NCBI GenBank assembly: GCA_021372535.1
Contig: JAJFUH010000097.1
Coordinates: 1-13,083 of the forward strand
Origin: a bacterium
GTDB lineage: Bacteria > Latescibacterota > Latescibacteria > Latescibacterales > Latescibacteraceae
Length of the DNA stretch: 13,083 nt
Direction of reading: 5' to 3'
Below, piece by piece: positions 1 to 6,667 of the stretch (positions are counted from its first letter, which is position 1; every line of letters starts with the position of its first letter). The notes under the pieces were generated by a model. The model had not been told where the DNA came from. It did no database searches and saw nothing but the letters and a program-made list of their open reading frames with translations. A program made the position numbers and the translations under genes.

Positions 1-566
1 GGGGCGCACACCTGAAATTCGGCGTCGTTCCCGACATCGCCGTGTTTGCAAAGGCTCTCGGCAACGGTCATCCTGTCGCAGCGGTCATCGGAACGCCGGA
101 AGCCATGGAGGGCGCACATTCCTCCTTTATCAGCAGCACCTACTGGACCGAAAGCGCAGGACCCGCCGCCGCGCTCGCGACAGTCCGCGCGATGATGGAC
201 ACCGATGTTCCCGGCCATATCGCCCGTGTGGGCGCGAAGGTGACCGGCTATTGGCGCGAATCGGCCCGCAGGCACGGTCTTCCGGTTGTTACAGGTGACG
301 GCTACCCGTGCCTCGCCCATTTCAGGTTCGACCACGAACAATCCGAGGAACTGAGGACGCTGTACACCCAGTACATGCTTGAGAGAGGTTTTCTCGCGGG
401 GACGGTCATTTATCCGACAATGGCCCATACCGATGATGTTGTCGAATCGTACGGCACCGCGATTGACGAGGTATTCGGCGAACTTGCCTCCGCGCTGAAG
501 GCCGGAGATGTTGCCGCCCGTTTAAAAGGTCCGGTTGCGCACAGCGGATTCGGTCGGCTTACCTGA
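1..566 (+). CDS. Class III PLP-dependent aminotransferase (glutamate-1-semialdehyde aminomutase-like), 3' part
   Basis: This is the C-terminal part of a fold-type I, class III aminotransferase. The frame is open from the first bases of the window; the GTG at 42 is only an internal Val codon. The visible protein begins GAHLKFGVVPDIAVFAKALG, and the Lys at 51-53, in the AKALGNGHP motif, is in the position of the PLP Schiff-base lysine in this family (compare GKxxGGGxP in glutamate-1-semialdehyde 2,1-aminomutase). The following STYWTESAGPAAALATVRAM stretch matches the segment that contacts the cofactor phosphate of the partner subunit. About 188 residues are visible, so more than half of a usual 420-450 residue protein lies upstream. 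The gene ends in TGA 33 bases before the MttB-like gene, suggesting one transcript. The substrate cannot be read from this part: a true GSA aminomutase in heme synthesis is less likely than an omega-amino or amino-sugar aminotransferase. Confidence 0.88.
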   Translation, partial: GAHLKFGVVPDIAVFAKALGNGHPVAAVIGTPEAMEGAHSSFISSTYWTESAGPAAALATVRAMMDTDVPGHIARVGAKVTGYWRESARRHGLPVVTGDGYPCLAHFRFDHEQSEELRTLYTQYMLERGFLAGTVIYPTMAHTDDVVESYGTAIDEVFGELASALKAGDVAARLKGPVAHSGFGRLT

Positions 567-599
567 ACATGAAGAATCAATAGAACCGGGCAGGTATCC

Positions 600-2006
600 A
601 TGAAAAAACTCACTGAAACCCAGGTGCGGCAGATCAAGGTGGCTGCGGAAGACCTCCTCGAAGATGTGGGATTTTCAGTCACTCACCGCGAAATCCAGCG
701 CTGTGCACGGAAAGTCGGAGCGTATGTCGATAAGACGTGCGGCAGGATACAACTGCCACGGACGCTCCTGAGAGAGCTCCTCACCCATGTGCCTTCCCGT
801 TACACCATCAGGGGATTGACGGGCAGCGAGGCAACAGTCGGAGACGGGACACCCCGCGGCCTTGCGATTGTCACCGATCCATGGATACTCGATTACAACA
901 CCGGACGTCTCCGGCGCCCCCGTCTGGAGGATGTGCGGCGACATACCATCATTGCCCGGAAACTCGCCTGTATCGATTCGATAAGCCGTATGGATTTCCC
1001 CGTCGTCGATGTCGATGGTCCCGCTTCATCGTGGCGGGCGCTCGAAGAACACCTCCTCCATCACACGAAGCACTACATGGTTATGCCCGCCGATATCGGG
1101 AGCTTTGAACGGTGGCTCGATATCGGGCGGATTCTTCTCCGTGGTGCAGAGCTCAAAGGGAGCGGGCTCCTGTCGGTCGGAGTCGCGGTTGTTTCCCCGC
1201 TTGTTCTCAATGACCTCAATGCCGAGCTCCTTATCCGGGCGTGCGGGCACGGTTTTGCCGTGGTTCCAACAGTCTGCCCCATGGCGGGAACGACATCACC
1301 GTACAGTATGGCGGCAACCCTCGCTCAGGGAAACGCCGAATGCATTTTCATTGCGGCGCTCGCTCAGATGCTCAATCCCGGCAACCCGGTTCTCCACACC
1401 TTCGGCCCGTCTGTCACCGATATGCAGTCCGGATATGACCGGTACTATACTCTTGACAAAGCGCTGTGGAAAATGGCCGGTGTTCAGATCGGACATGCGT
1501 ACGGTATGCCCGCTGCCGCCGAATGCGGCGGTACGATGGCGGGACGATATGACCTCCAGAGCGGCGCGGAAGGAATGCTCTTCATGAAGGCTGCGCATGA
1601 TTCGGGCGCCGATGTTCTCTCCGGGTTCGGTTCCTGCTGTAACGCGGTCGGCATGTCTGCGGAAATGATGCTTATCCAGACCGCCTGGCTCGAAGCGGCA
1701 CGGTATCTCGGGCAGGGAATAGGATTTGACGATTTCAATCAGGGGCTGCATAGTTTAACAACCACCTGTCCCGGTGGGAATTATCTCACCGATGAGCTCA
1801 CGCTGAAAAATTTACGGTCCTGCGAGTTCTTTTCGCACAGGCTGTTCGATTACGCCGGATGCGGGAGCGGGAGCGGCTCCATGCTCGCACGGGCGCATGA
1901 GATGGCAGAAGACATGGCGAGCGAGACCGAATCGCCTGTTCCGGGAGATATTCAGGAAAACCTGAGACGTTATTTTCACGATTTATACAGATCGATGGGA
2001 GCGTGA
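600..2006 (+). CDS. MttB-superfamily (trimethylamine methyltransferase-like) protein, non-pyrrolysine
   Basis: The 468-residue protein belongs to the MttB superfamily (COG5598). Characterised members move a methyl group from a methylated or quaternary amine to a corrinoid protein; true trimethylamine MttB uses pyrrolysine, while MtgB-type members that use glycine betaine, carnitine or proline betaine do not. Family signatures visible are the N-terminal LLEDVGFSV (19-27), the GFAVVPTVCPMAGTTSP core (218-234), the DLQSGAEG segment (318-325), SGFGSCCNAVGMSAEMM (341-357) and the C-terminal PGGNYLTDELTL (391-402). The length is near the family norm. There is no in-frame TAG, so this is a non-Pyl member. 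The ATG follows a moderate GGCAGG site 33 bases after the aminotransferase stop. No corrinoid protein or MtgA-type methyltransferase follows, so the methyl acceptor is unknown. The family call is firm; the substrate is not. Confidence 0.92.
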   Translation: MKKLTETQVRQIKVAAEDLLEDVGFSVTHREIQRCARKVGAYVDKTCGRIQLPRTLLRELLTHVPSRYTIRGLTGSEATVGDGTPRGLAIVTDPWILDYNTGRLRRPRLEDVRRHTIIARKLACIDSISRMDFPVVDVDGPASSWRALEEHLLHHTKHYMVMPADIGSFERWLDIGRILLRGAELKGSGLLSVGVAVVSPLVLNDLNAELLIRACGHGFAVVPTVCPMAGTTSPYSMAATLAQGNAECIFIAALAQMLNPGNPVLHTFGPSVTDMQSGYDRYYTLDKALWKMAGVQIGHAYGMPAAAECGGTMAGRYDLQSGAEGMLFMKAAHDSGADVLSGFGSCCNAVGMSAEMMLIQTAWLEAARYLGQGIGFDDFNQGLHSLTTTCPGGNYLTDELTLKNLRSCEFFSHRLFDYAGCGSGSGSMLARAHEMAEDMASETESPVPGDIQENLRRYFHDLYRSMGA

Positions 2007-2009
2007 TTA

Positions 2010-2066
2010 CTGATTTTTCATAAAATGTTTACCATAAAGGCACCAAGGCACAAAGACACAAAAGAA
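2010..2066 (-). repeat. Composite repeat, inverted tail fragment (copy D)
   Basis: It starts four bases after the MttB-like stop codon. Read on the minus strand it contains CTTTGTGCCTTGGTG, a 15-base match to the tail of copy B at 2701-2715, and the similarity runs on through a degenerate TGGT-AA-CAT-TTAT-AATCAG stretch matching 2724-2751. No GCGGATTTTCGCGG head is seen on the other side, so only the tail half is present here. It lies directly before the MITE-like element. Confidence 0.72.
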
Positions 2067-2083
2067 AAGAGATTATTTTTCTA

Positions 2084-2090
2084 TTTTGAG
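2084..2090. repeat. Target-site duplication, left copy
   Basis: TTTTGAG directly abuts the left terminal repeat of the MITE-like element and is repeated exactly at 2360-2366. With the preceding A it becomes an eight-base match (2083-2090 against 2359-2366). Confidence 0.72.
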
Positions 2091-2359
2091 TCAGAACTGG
2101 CCGGTAAAAATATTGTATACCTTGTTATTTACAGCAGCACATGTTGTTACCATCATTAATCATGGAAACTCACCTCGCGTATAACATTTAGATAATACAG
2201 ATGTTGATGGCGCTCCCCCTCTCTTGGAAAGAGAGGGGATTGAGGGGTGAGTTCGGGTGGAGAAAAGGGGTGAAAATCATATCCCAAACAATCCATATAC
2301 CGGTAAAAAGCTCTATTTTTCAAGATTTTTTTCTTCACAATTTTACCGGACACTACTGA
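2091..2359. mobile_element. MITE-like non-autonomous element with terminal inverted repeats
   Basis: The first 21 bases (2091-2111, TCAGAACTGGCCGGTAAAAA plus T) match the reverse complement of the last 21 (2339-2359) at 17 positions, including a perfect core CCGGTAAAA. The heptamer TTTTGAG stands immediately outside both ends (2084-2090 and 2360-2366). It extends to the octamer ATTTTGAG if the terminal A at 2359 is counted as flank. This is the classical signature of a transposed element with a 7-8 bp target duplication. The 269 bases contain no credible transposase gene; internal foldbacks (2167-2174 with 2246-2253, 2216-2225 with 2229-2238, 2300-2308 with 2341-2349) are typical of miniature elements. 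It would be mobilised in trans by a transposase not present in the window. The IS family is not recognised. Confidence 0.75.
2216..2238. repeat. Strong hairpin CCCCTCTCTT-GGA-AAGAGAGGGG
   Basis: A perfect 10-bp stem with a three-base loop sits inside the MITE-like element. It is enclosed by a second stem formed by AACTCACC (2167-2174) and GGTGAGTT (2246-2253). There is no T-run after it on the plus strand, so it is not a typical terminator; it looks like structural cargo of the element. Confidence 0.7.
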
Positions 2360-2366
2360 TTTTGAG
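2360..2366. repeat. Target-site duplication, right copy
   Basis: TTTTGAG directly after the right terminal repeat, identical to 2084-2090. Removing the element plus one copy gives a continuous AT-rich sequence across the empty site. Confidence 0.72.
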
Positions 2367-2391
2367 TAATTATCAATCGCCCACATCTAAT

Positions 2392-2580
2392 CCGATCTAT
2401 TCATGAATTATTATTGAACGCGGATTTTTTCTACAGTGGGCAACCACGGGGGGTTGCCCCTACAATAAAAAAACACGAACAATTATTTCGTCATGTATAA
2501 TACTTTTTGTGCCTTCCTGCTGCAACGCAGCGCAGCGCGGCGAGTTTGGTGAAATATTTTCACGAATAATCCGGGTTAAC
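2392..2580 (+). repeat. Composite dispersed repeat, copy A (interrupted)
   Basis: It begins CCGATCTATT, like copy C at 10513, and continues to GAACGCGGATTTT at 2416. The tail holds TTTGTGCCTTC at 2508 and CACGAATAATCCGGGTTA at 2561-2578, which matches the end of copy B (ATGAATAATCAGGATTA). Two extra pieces break the unit: a palindromic GGGCAACC/GGTTGCCC insert at about 2436-2460, and a GC-rich stretch at 2517-2544 that splits the TTTGTG...GTGGT tail. It abuts copy B head to tail. Confidence 0.65.
2436..2460. repeat. Palindromic GGGCAACC...GGTTGCCC insert inside copy A
   Basis: An 8-bp stem GGGCAACC (2438-2445) pairs with GGTTGCCC (2452-2459) around a six-base loop. CTACA occurs on both sides (2431-2435 and 2460-2464), which may be a short target duplication or part of the repeat's own ends. 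Its absence from copies B and C shows it is a separate module. Confidence 0.6.
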
Positions 2581-2581
2581 A

Positions 2582-2760
2582 CTGTCTATTCACAAATATA
2601 AATAGAACACGGGTTTTCGCGGATTTGAATTTTATATATCAATTGGTAGTAATGTCGACATGCAATTGTAACTAAAAATAGTATTAATAATATATTATGT
2701 TTCTTTGTGCCTTGGTGTCTTTGTGGTTAAGCATATTATCATGAATAATCAGGATTAAAA
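2582..2760 (+). repeat. Composite dispersed repeat, copy B (most complete)
   Basis: Order of parts: CTGTCTATT leader, ATAGAAC-CGG, GGTTTTCGCGGATTTGAATT (2612-2631), an AT-rich middle with AATTGTAACTAAAAATAGTA, the tail TTTGTGCCTTGGTGTCTTTG, and ATGAATAATCAGGATTA at 2741-2757. The middle aligns with copy C (AATTGCTAAATATAATAC), so the whole unit of roughly 180 bases is homologous, not just its ends. No ORF is conserved; it is non-coding. Confidence 0.72.
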
Positions 2761-2773
2761 GATGTAAAAAAAC

Positions 2774-2820
2774 AAATCTACGAAAATCCGCGTTCTATCA
2801 AATTGTTATTAATAAATCTG
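2774..2820 (-). repeat. Composite repeat, inverted head fragment (copy B')
   Basis: On the minus strand it reads GATTTATTAATAACAATTTG followed by ATAGAACGCGGATTTTCG, closely matching the head of copy C (GATCTATTAACAAAATGTA then ATAGAACGCGGATTTTCG). It points toward copy B and ends about 50 bases before the sialidase-like start codon, so it lies in that gene's probable promoter region. Confidence 0.68.
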
Positions 2821-2853
2821 GTTACATGATTTTTTCATGCAATACCGAAAACA

Positions 2854-2860
2854 GGGAGGT
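2854..2860 (+). promoter_or_regulatory. Ribosome binding site of the sialidase-like gene
   Basis: GGGAGGT, seven bases before the ATG at 2868. It decides the start: the in-frame ATG at 2826 has no such site and would add 14 residues before the signal peptide. Confidence 0.75.
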
Positions 2861-2867
2861 CAGCAGA

Positions 2868-3983
2868 ATGAAACGGTACTGTCGAAGTATTTCCGCGTTT
2901 TACGCGCTCGGTATGTTTCTGGGGATGTGCGCGAGTGGTTTATTGTCTGCCGAGACGCCGGTTTTCCGGGAAACCAGGGTTATCGGGAATGTGGAGAACA
3001 TCGTCGCCGTGGACAATGTCTGCGCCTGGCCGAACCTGACTCTCATGCCTGATGGAACGATTATCGCGACAATCTTCAACAGGCCCTCCCACGGCCAGGA
3101 GGAAGGTAACGCCGTGTGTTATGCGAGTTCGGACGGTGGCAGGACATGGAAGTATGTCGGGACACCGGCGCCCAACGATCCCGGCACGAACCGCATGAAC
3201 CTCGCGGCAGGTCTCGGTAATGACGGCTCGCTTGTCGTTCTCGTATCGGGATGGGGCGGCAAGGACTTCCGGGAATATATTCTCCCGGTCGCCGTGTGCC
3301 GTTCCGGCGATGGCGGTAAAACATGGGACAGGAACGGATCGTTCACGCTTCCCGAGGGTGAAACCTGCCTCATCCCCTTCGGCGACATTGTGCGGCTCGG
3401 CGGCAAAACCCTCGCTGCCACCGCGTACGGCTACCTGAACAGGCAGAGCAAGCCCGTCTATCTCCTCTACAGTTACGATGACGGGCGCACCTGGGGAGAT
3501 GCCGTTCCGATGGGCAGGTTCGGCAACGGTCCCGGCGAATGGAACGACTTCAACGAGACCGCAGTCCTGAGAATCCGGCCCGACCGCTGGCTTGCCGCGC
3601 CGCGCACGAACAGAGTGGGCGATCTCCAGCTCATCGTGTCCGCAGACGAGGGCAGAACATGGAGCATCCCCGAAGCGCTGAAGGGCGGCGGCCTGACACG
3701 GCGAAGCGAACATCCCGCCCACCTGCTCCGTCTCAACGACGGGCGCATACTGCTCACATACGGTGTCCGGTGGGGCGTGCACGGCACCTGCGCGCGGGTA
3801 AGCGACGACGAGGGCAAAACATGGGGCGAGCCGATGATGATCGTGTACTACGGCGGCGGAGATGGCGGCTATCCGGCGAGCGTTCAACTCGGGGACGGCA
3901 CCATAGTGACCGCATACTACTGCGATGCAAATAAAAATCACCCGCGCTACCACATGGGTGTGGCGCGCTGGAAACTGCCGTAG
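2868..3983 (+). CDS. Secreted sialidase-superfamily (BNR/Asp-box) glycosidase-like protein
   Basis: A 371-residue beta-propeller of the sialidase superfamily, the fold of exo-alpha-sialidases and related glycoside hydrolases. Five Asp boxes (SxDxGxTW) are visible at residues 87-94, 146-153, 202-209, 258-265 and 312-319. Their regular spacing of 54-59 residues fits one box per blade in a six-bladed propeller. Residues 1-28 form a signal peptide (MKRYCRS, hydrophobic core, then LLSA/ETP). The C-terminal HPAHLLRLNDGRILLTYGVR (282-301) and DGGYPASVQLGDGTIVTAYY (332-351) are typical of bacterial sialidase-like proteins, the latter holding the region of the catalytic tyrosine. The ATG at 2868 is preferred over one at 2826 because GGGAGGT lies seven bases upstream and the signal peptide begins there. 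True neuraminidase activity is not shown; many such proteins act on other glycans. It converges on the GH95-like gene. Confidence 0.9.
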   Translation: MKRYCRSISAFYALGMFLGMCASGLLSAETPVFRETRVIGNVENIVAVDNVCAWPNLTLMPDGTIIATIFNRPSHGQEEGNAVCYASSDGGRTWKYVGTPAPNDPGTNRMNLAAGLGNDGSLVVLVSGWGGKDFREYILPVAVCRSGDGGKTWDRNGSFTLPEGETCLIPFGDIVRLGGKTLAATAYGYLNRQSKPVYLLYSYDDGRTWGDAVPMGRFGNGPGEWNDFNETAVLRIRPDRWLAAPRTNRVGDLQLIVSADEGRTWSIPEALKGGGLTRRSEHPAHLLRLNDGRILLTYGVRWGVHGTCARVSDDEGKTWGEPMMIVYYGGGDGGYPASVQLGDGTIVTAYYCDANKNHPRYHMGVARWKLP

Positions 3984-4029
3984 ATCTTGACGGTATTCGA
4001 TGCGATGCAGTGTAATGATTCGTTTATCA

Positions 4030-4090
4030 TGTACGATGTACGATTTTAGATTTACGATTTTTTACTGAATTGACTTTTATAAATCGTACA
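4030..4090. repeat. GTACGAT-type repeat in the convergent gap
   Basis: GTACGAT is repeated at 4031-4037 and 4038-4044 (second copy beginning G-T-A-C-G-A-T), followed by a related TTTACGATTTT. TGTACGATT (4037-4045) is the exact reverse complement of AATCGTACA (4082-4090), so the stretch can fold with a long loop. It sits between the stop codons of two converging genes. It could help end both transcripts, but there is no compact GC-rich hairpin with a T-run. Confidence 0.45.
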
Positions 4091-4100
4091 TTATTTTTGT

Positions 4101-6638
4101 TCAAATGTTATTCGGTTTGAAAATAATGCGTTCCCCCGTCGATGTCGTGATGGTGAAGCGTTCGCCGGTGAGGACGGTTTTCCCCTGTGCCCTCAGACAA
4201 ACAGCGCCCTTTTTCCACGGTGATATCATGGTCAGCGGCTGACCGGCTTCGCTCGTGATTTCAATCCACTGAACACTGCCGCCGCTCATCCGGGCGCTCA
4301 CGAGGAATGCGCCGACAGCACGGAGCGTTCTGAATTCGGCATCCTTATCCTTTTGCCAGTTCGGGAACAGGCGAAGCTCGCCGTTATAGCTCTGGAGCAG
4401 GCATTCGTCGATCACGAGCGGCAGTGAAAAGTTCTCGAACCAGTTCCCCATCAGTCCCATCCAGTCATAAGGAGTGCCGTTGGTGTAGCGGCCGTGAATC
4501 TGAAGCACCTTGTCGATGCAGGTGCCGTTCGGGATGAGGCAGTATTCGATCTGACGTTTGAACTTTTCCAGATCGAGAATTCCGAGCCGAGCCGCCTGGA
4601 CATTGAGGAACACGAGCTCATTGCCGCCCTCGTTCTGCTGGTTGTTGAACGTGTTCACCGCGATTTTATACTCTTCAGGCGAAGAGTGAAGCCCGTGTTC
4701 TTCCCCGGGGAACACGGTCATGAGGCTTACGGGGACATTGTAGACCACTTCCGGGTTCTCGCCCTTGACCGAAACGAACACTTCGCCCCGCTGTGACCGC
4801 GCGGTCGGATAATCGGGGAAATGGGCAAGAATATCGCGGACATCGCTCATGAGCTCCCGTTCCTCCTGCCCGGATTCGAGAATTGTGCATGCCTCCAGAT
4901 AGGCGTCGAACACAAACCGTGTCAGAGCCAGGTCGGCGATCGTGTCGTAATTCTTGTCGAATCCCGGCTGCAGACCGTACAATTCCGGCGGAACCGACGG
5001 GAACACATGGTACTTGTCATCACCCCACTGCGAACCGTGCGCTTCCGGGCGTTTCATGTAATCCACGAGGAAAAGAACCGCCTCCCTGATGACCGGGAAC
5101 GCCCGTTTCCTCAGAAATTCGGTGTCCATGGTGTAGGTGTAATGCCACCAGAGGCTCTGCACCGACCACGGGGTTTCGAACACCTCCCAGCCCCATGTCG
5201 GGAGCGGATAGGGCATGATGCTCATCTCGACCGGATAGGCTGAATGGGGGAAAAACGCCCCGCGCATGTCGTAGTATTCCCGCGCCCATTTTTTGCTGAC
5301 CGGGAGAAGAGTTCGCTCGACCATATCCACATAAGGAAGGTGCAAGTCGGCGTGGTTGCTCGAAAACGTCACCCAGAACGGCTGCTGGGTGTTGTAGTTC
5401 ATGTGGTAGTCACCGTGCCACGCAGTACCGATATTCCTGAAGCTCCAGTTTGCAAAAAGACCCGGACATGTCACGCCGGGGCGGACGGAGCACCTCAGGA
5501 AATAGAGGTTGTGATACCATGTCCGTTCGAGGATGTCATCGTCGAGGACGACGCCCGACCTGCTCCAGAATTCGTTCCATGTCACCTGTGATTTCTTCGC
5601 CGCATCGTCGTATCGCGCCCGATCGGGCGAGGGCATATCGGCCGAATTGAGCCCGACCGCCGACGCGAGGCCGTCATCGAGTTGGACACACAGGAAAAAC
5701 GGCTGTGTATGATCGATTAACCCTTCGGATGTTTTTGTCGATGAAGCCTGTCCGGGAATCCACGGGCCACCGTCCGGGTGAGTTTCGCTGTCGCCTGATG
5801 GCGGGATATGAGCAAAGGCTCTTCCGATCCCTGCGGTGAGGCAGAACGCCCGGTCTTTCGGGTGCGCCTTGTACGGTCTGGTTTCGGTTATCTCCTCGAA
5901 CGGGAGAATCTGGCGGAATGAAAGGAGACCTCTGGTATCATACTTCAGCGAGGTGTATTCAGGCAGTTCTTTAGGAGTTTCCGGGTCTGGTGCGAGAGAC
6001 ATCGACACAAACGGCGACGCTGCGGGTTTCCCGGAATCGTCGACCATGCGGCCCCAGAGCCTGTCGGCGGTCATGTCGGTGAAGAGCTCGAACCTGACCC
6101 GTCTGCCGTCGACGAGGAAGTTAATCTCACACACTCCTGTGTCGATTGAAAGCCGGTGGCCTATGAGCTCCGCCTCACGGCGGTCGAACCAGAGGACAAG
6201 GGAGCCGCAGGGAAACGGCCGCGGATAGGGTTTGCGATAATTCTCCGCCATGATCTCGAGATAATCCCTGAACCAGGGTACACTCGACAGATCGGAGACC
6301 GTATCGGGTATGGCCTTCACTTTTTCGAAAAGTTCGCGGAAAGTACCGATCTTCTCCTTGTTGTTCTCCGCCAGCCGGATGTCCCACACATCATTGTGGC
6401 CGAAATAAATGACCACCGCATCGGGACGTGTCGTTACGATTGCGCCGAGACCGCCGTTGCCGAGGACTGCTCCCTCGAAAAAGTTGACCGCCGGACGGTC
6501 GGAAACGATCGGATGGAGTCCGGCACGCCCGGCAGGATCGACGGACGACAGGCCCTTTTCAGTCTGGGCGGTAATGTCATGTATCAGGATGCTCAGAAAA
6601 CAAAAAGCAAGAACCGGAATACCGAATACTTTTCTCAT
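4101..6638 (-). CDS. Secreted GH95-like six-hairpin glycoside hydrolase
   Basis: An 845-residue exported glycosidase resembling GH95 (alpha-L-fucosidases/galactosidases) with an (alpha/alpha)6 catalytic domain. Residues 1-25 (MRKVFGIPVLAFCFLSILIH and then DITAQ) form a signal peptide. A beta-rich N-terminal domain runs from about 35 to 330. The barrel core carries WHGDYHMNYNTQQPFW (407-422), whose N414-x-N416 matches the NxN pair of GH95, and PSVPPE (547-552), matching the SPE segment that carries the general acid. The C-terminal LLQSYNGELRLFPNW (747-761) and AVGAFLVSARMSGGSVQWIE (774-793) match the GH95 C-terminal domain. The usual DGNFG segment reads FENFS (734-738). I chose the ATG at 6638; a GTG at 6650 is also in frame but lies before the signal peptide. 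A GGGGTG site lies nine bases before the ATG. The start is 29 bases after the SGNH-cyclase stop, so it is probably the last gene of the operon. Substrate unknown. Confidence 0.87.
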   Translation of the reverse strand: MRKVFGIPVLAFCFLSILIHDITAQTEKGLSSVDPAGRAGLHPIVSDRPAVNFFEGAVLGNGGLGAIVTTRPDAVVIYFGHNDVWDIRLAENNKEKIGTFRELFEKVKAIPDTVSDLSSVPWFRDYLEIMAENYRKPYPRPFPCGSLVLWFDRREAELIGHRLSIDTGVCEINFLVDGRRVRFELFTDMTADRLWGRMVDDSGKPAASPFVSMSLAPDPETPKELPEYTSLKYDTRGLLSFRQILPFEEITETRPYKAHPKDRAFCLTAGIGRAFAHIPPSGDSETHPDGGPWIPGQASSTKTSEGLIDHTQPFFLCVQLDDGLASAVGLNSADMPSPDRARYDDAAKKSQVTWNEFWSRSGVVLDDDILERTWYHNLYFLRCSVRPGVTCPGLFANWSFRNIGTAWHGDYHMNYNTQQPFWVTFSSNHADLHLPYVDMVERTLLPVSKKWAREYYDMRGAFFPHSAYPVEMSIMPYPLPTWGWEVFETPWSVQSLWWHYTYTMDTEFLRKRAFPVIREAVLFLVDYMKRPEAHGSQWGDDKYHVFPSVPPELYGLQPGFDKNYDTIADLALTRFVFDAYLEACTILESGQEERELMSDVRDILAHFPDYPTARSQRGEVFVSVKGENPEVVYNVPVSLMTVFPGEEHGLHSSPEEYKIAVNTFNNQQNEGGNELVFLNVQAARLGILDLEKFKRQIEYCLIPNGTCIDKVLQIHGRYTNGTPYDWMGLMGNWFENFSLPLVIDECLLQSYNGELRLFPNWQKDKDAEFRTLRAVGAFLVSARMSGGSVQWIEITSEAGQPLTMISPWKKGAVCLRAQGKTVLTGERFTITTSTGERIIFKPNNI

Positions 6639-6667
6639 GATGTCCGTCACCCCGTGTTAACAATAGT

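Noticed and set aside
600-2006. Pyrrolysine-containing MttB
   Set aside because: No in-frame TAG interrupts the gene; the frame is complete with ordinary codons, so it is a non-Pyl relative.
2216-2238. Rho-independent terminator for the MttB-like gene
   Set aside because: The stem is strong but is followed by ATTGAGGGG rather than a T-run, lies 210 bases after the stop and belongs to the MITE-like element.
2156-2386. 76-codon minus-strand frame inside the MITE-like element
   Set aside because: It translates the hairpin and terminal repeat, has no ribosome site and no transposase features, and crosses the element's right end.
2390-2820. Possible CRISPR array because of recurring motifs
   Set aside because: Copies are long, degenerate, irregularly spaced and occur in both orientations; there are no uniform direct repeats with unique spacers and no cas genes.
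2920-2935. Lipobox in the sialidase-like signal peptide
   Set aside because: The only Cys near the hydrophobic core is preceded by Gly-Met, which does not fit the usual small-residue lipobox; an ordinary signal-peptidase site fits better.
2940-3953. 337-codon open frame on the minus strand
   Set aside because: Antisense to the sialidase-like gene; its translation is low-complexity Ala/Val/Arg-rich text with no motif, while the plus-strand frame has five Asp boxes and a signal peptide.
6639-6650. GTG start of the GH95-like gene at 6650
   Set aside because: It would add four residues before a well-formed signal peptide starting at the ATG at 6638, which has better spacing from the GGGGTG site.
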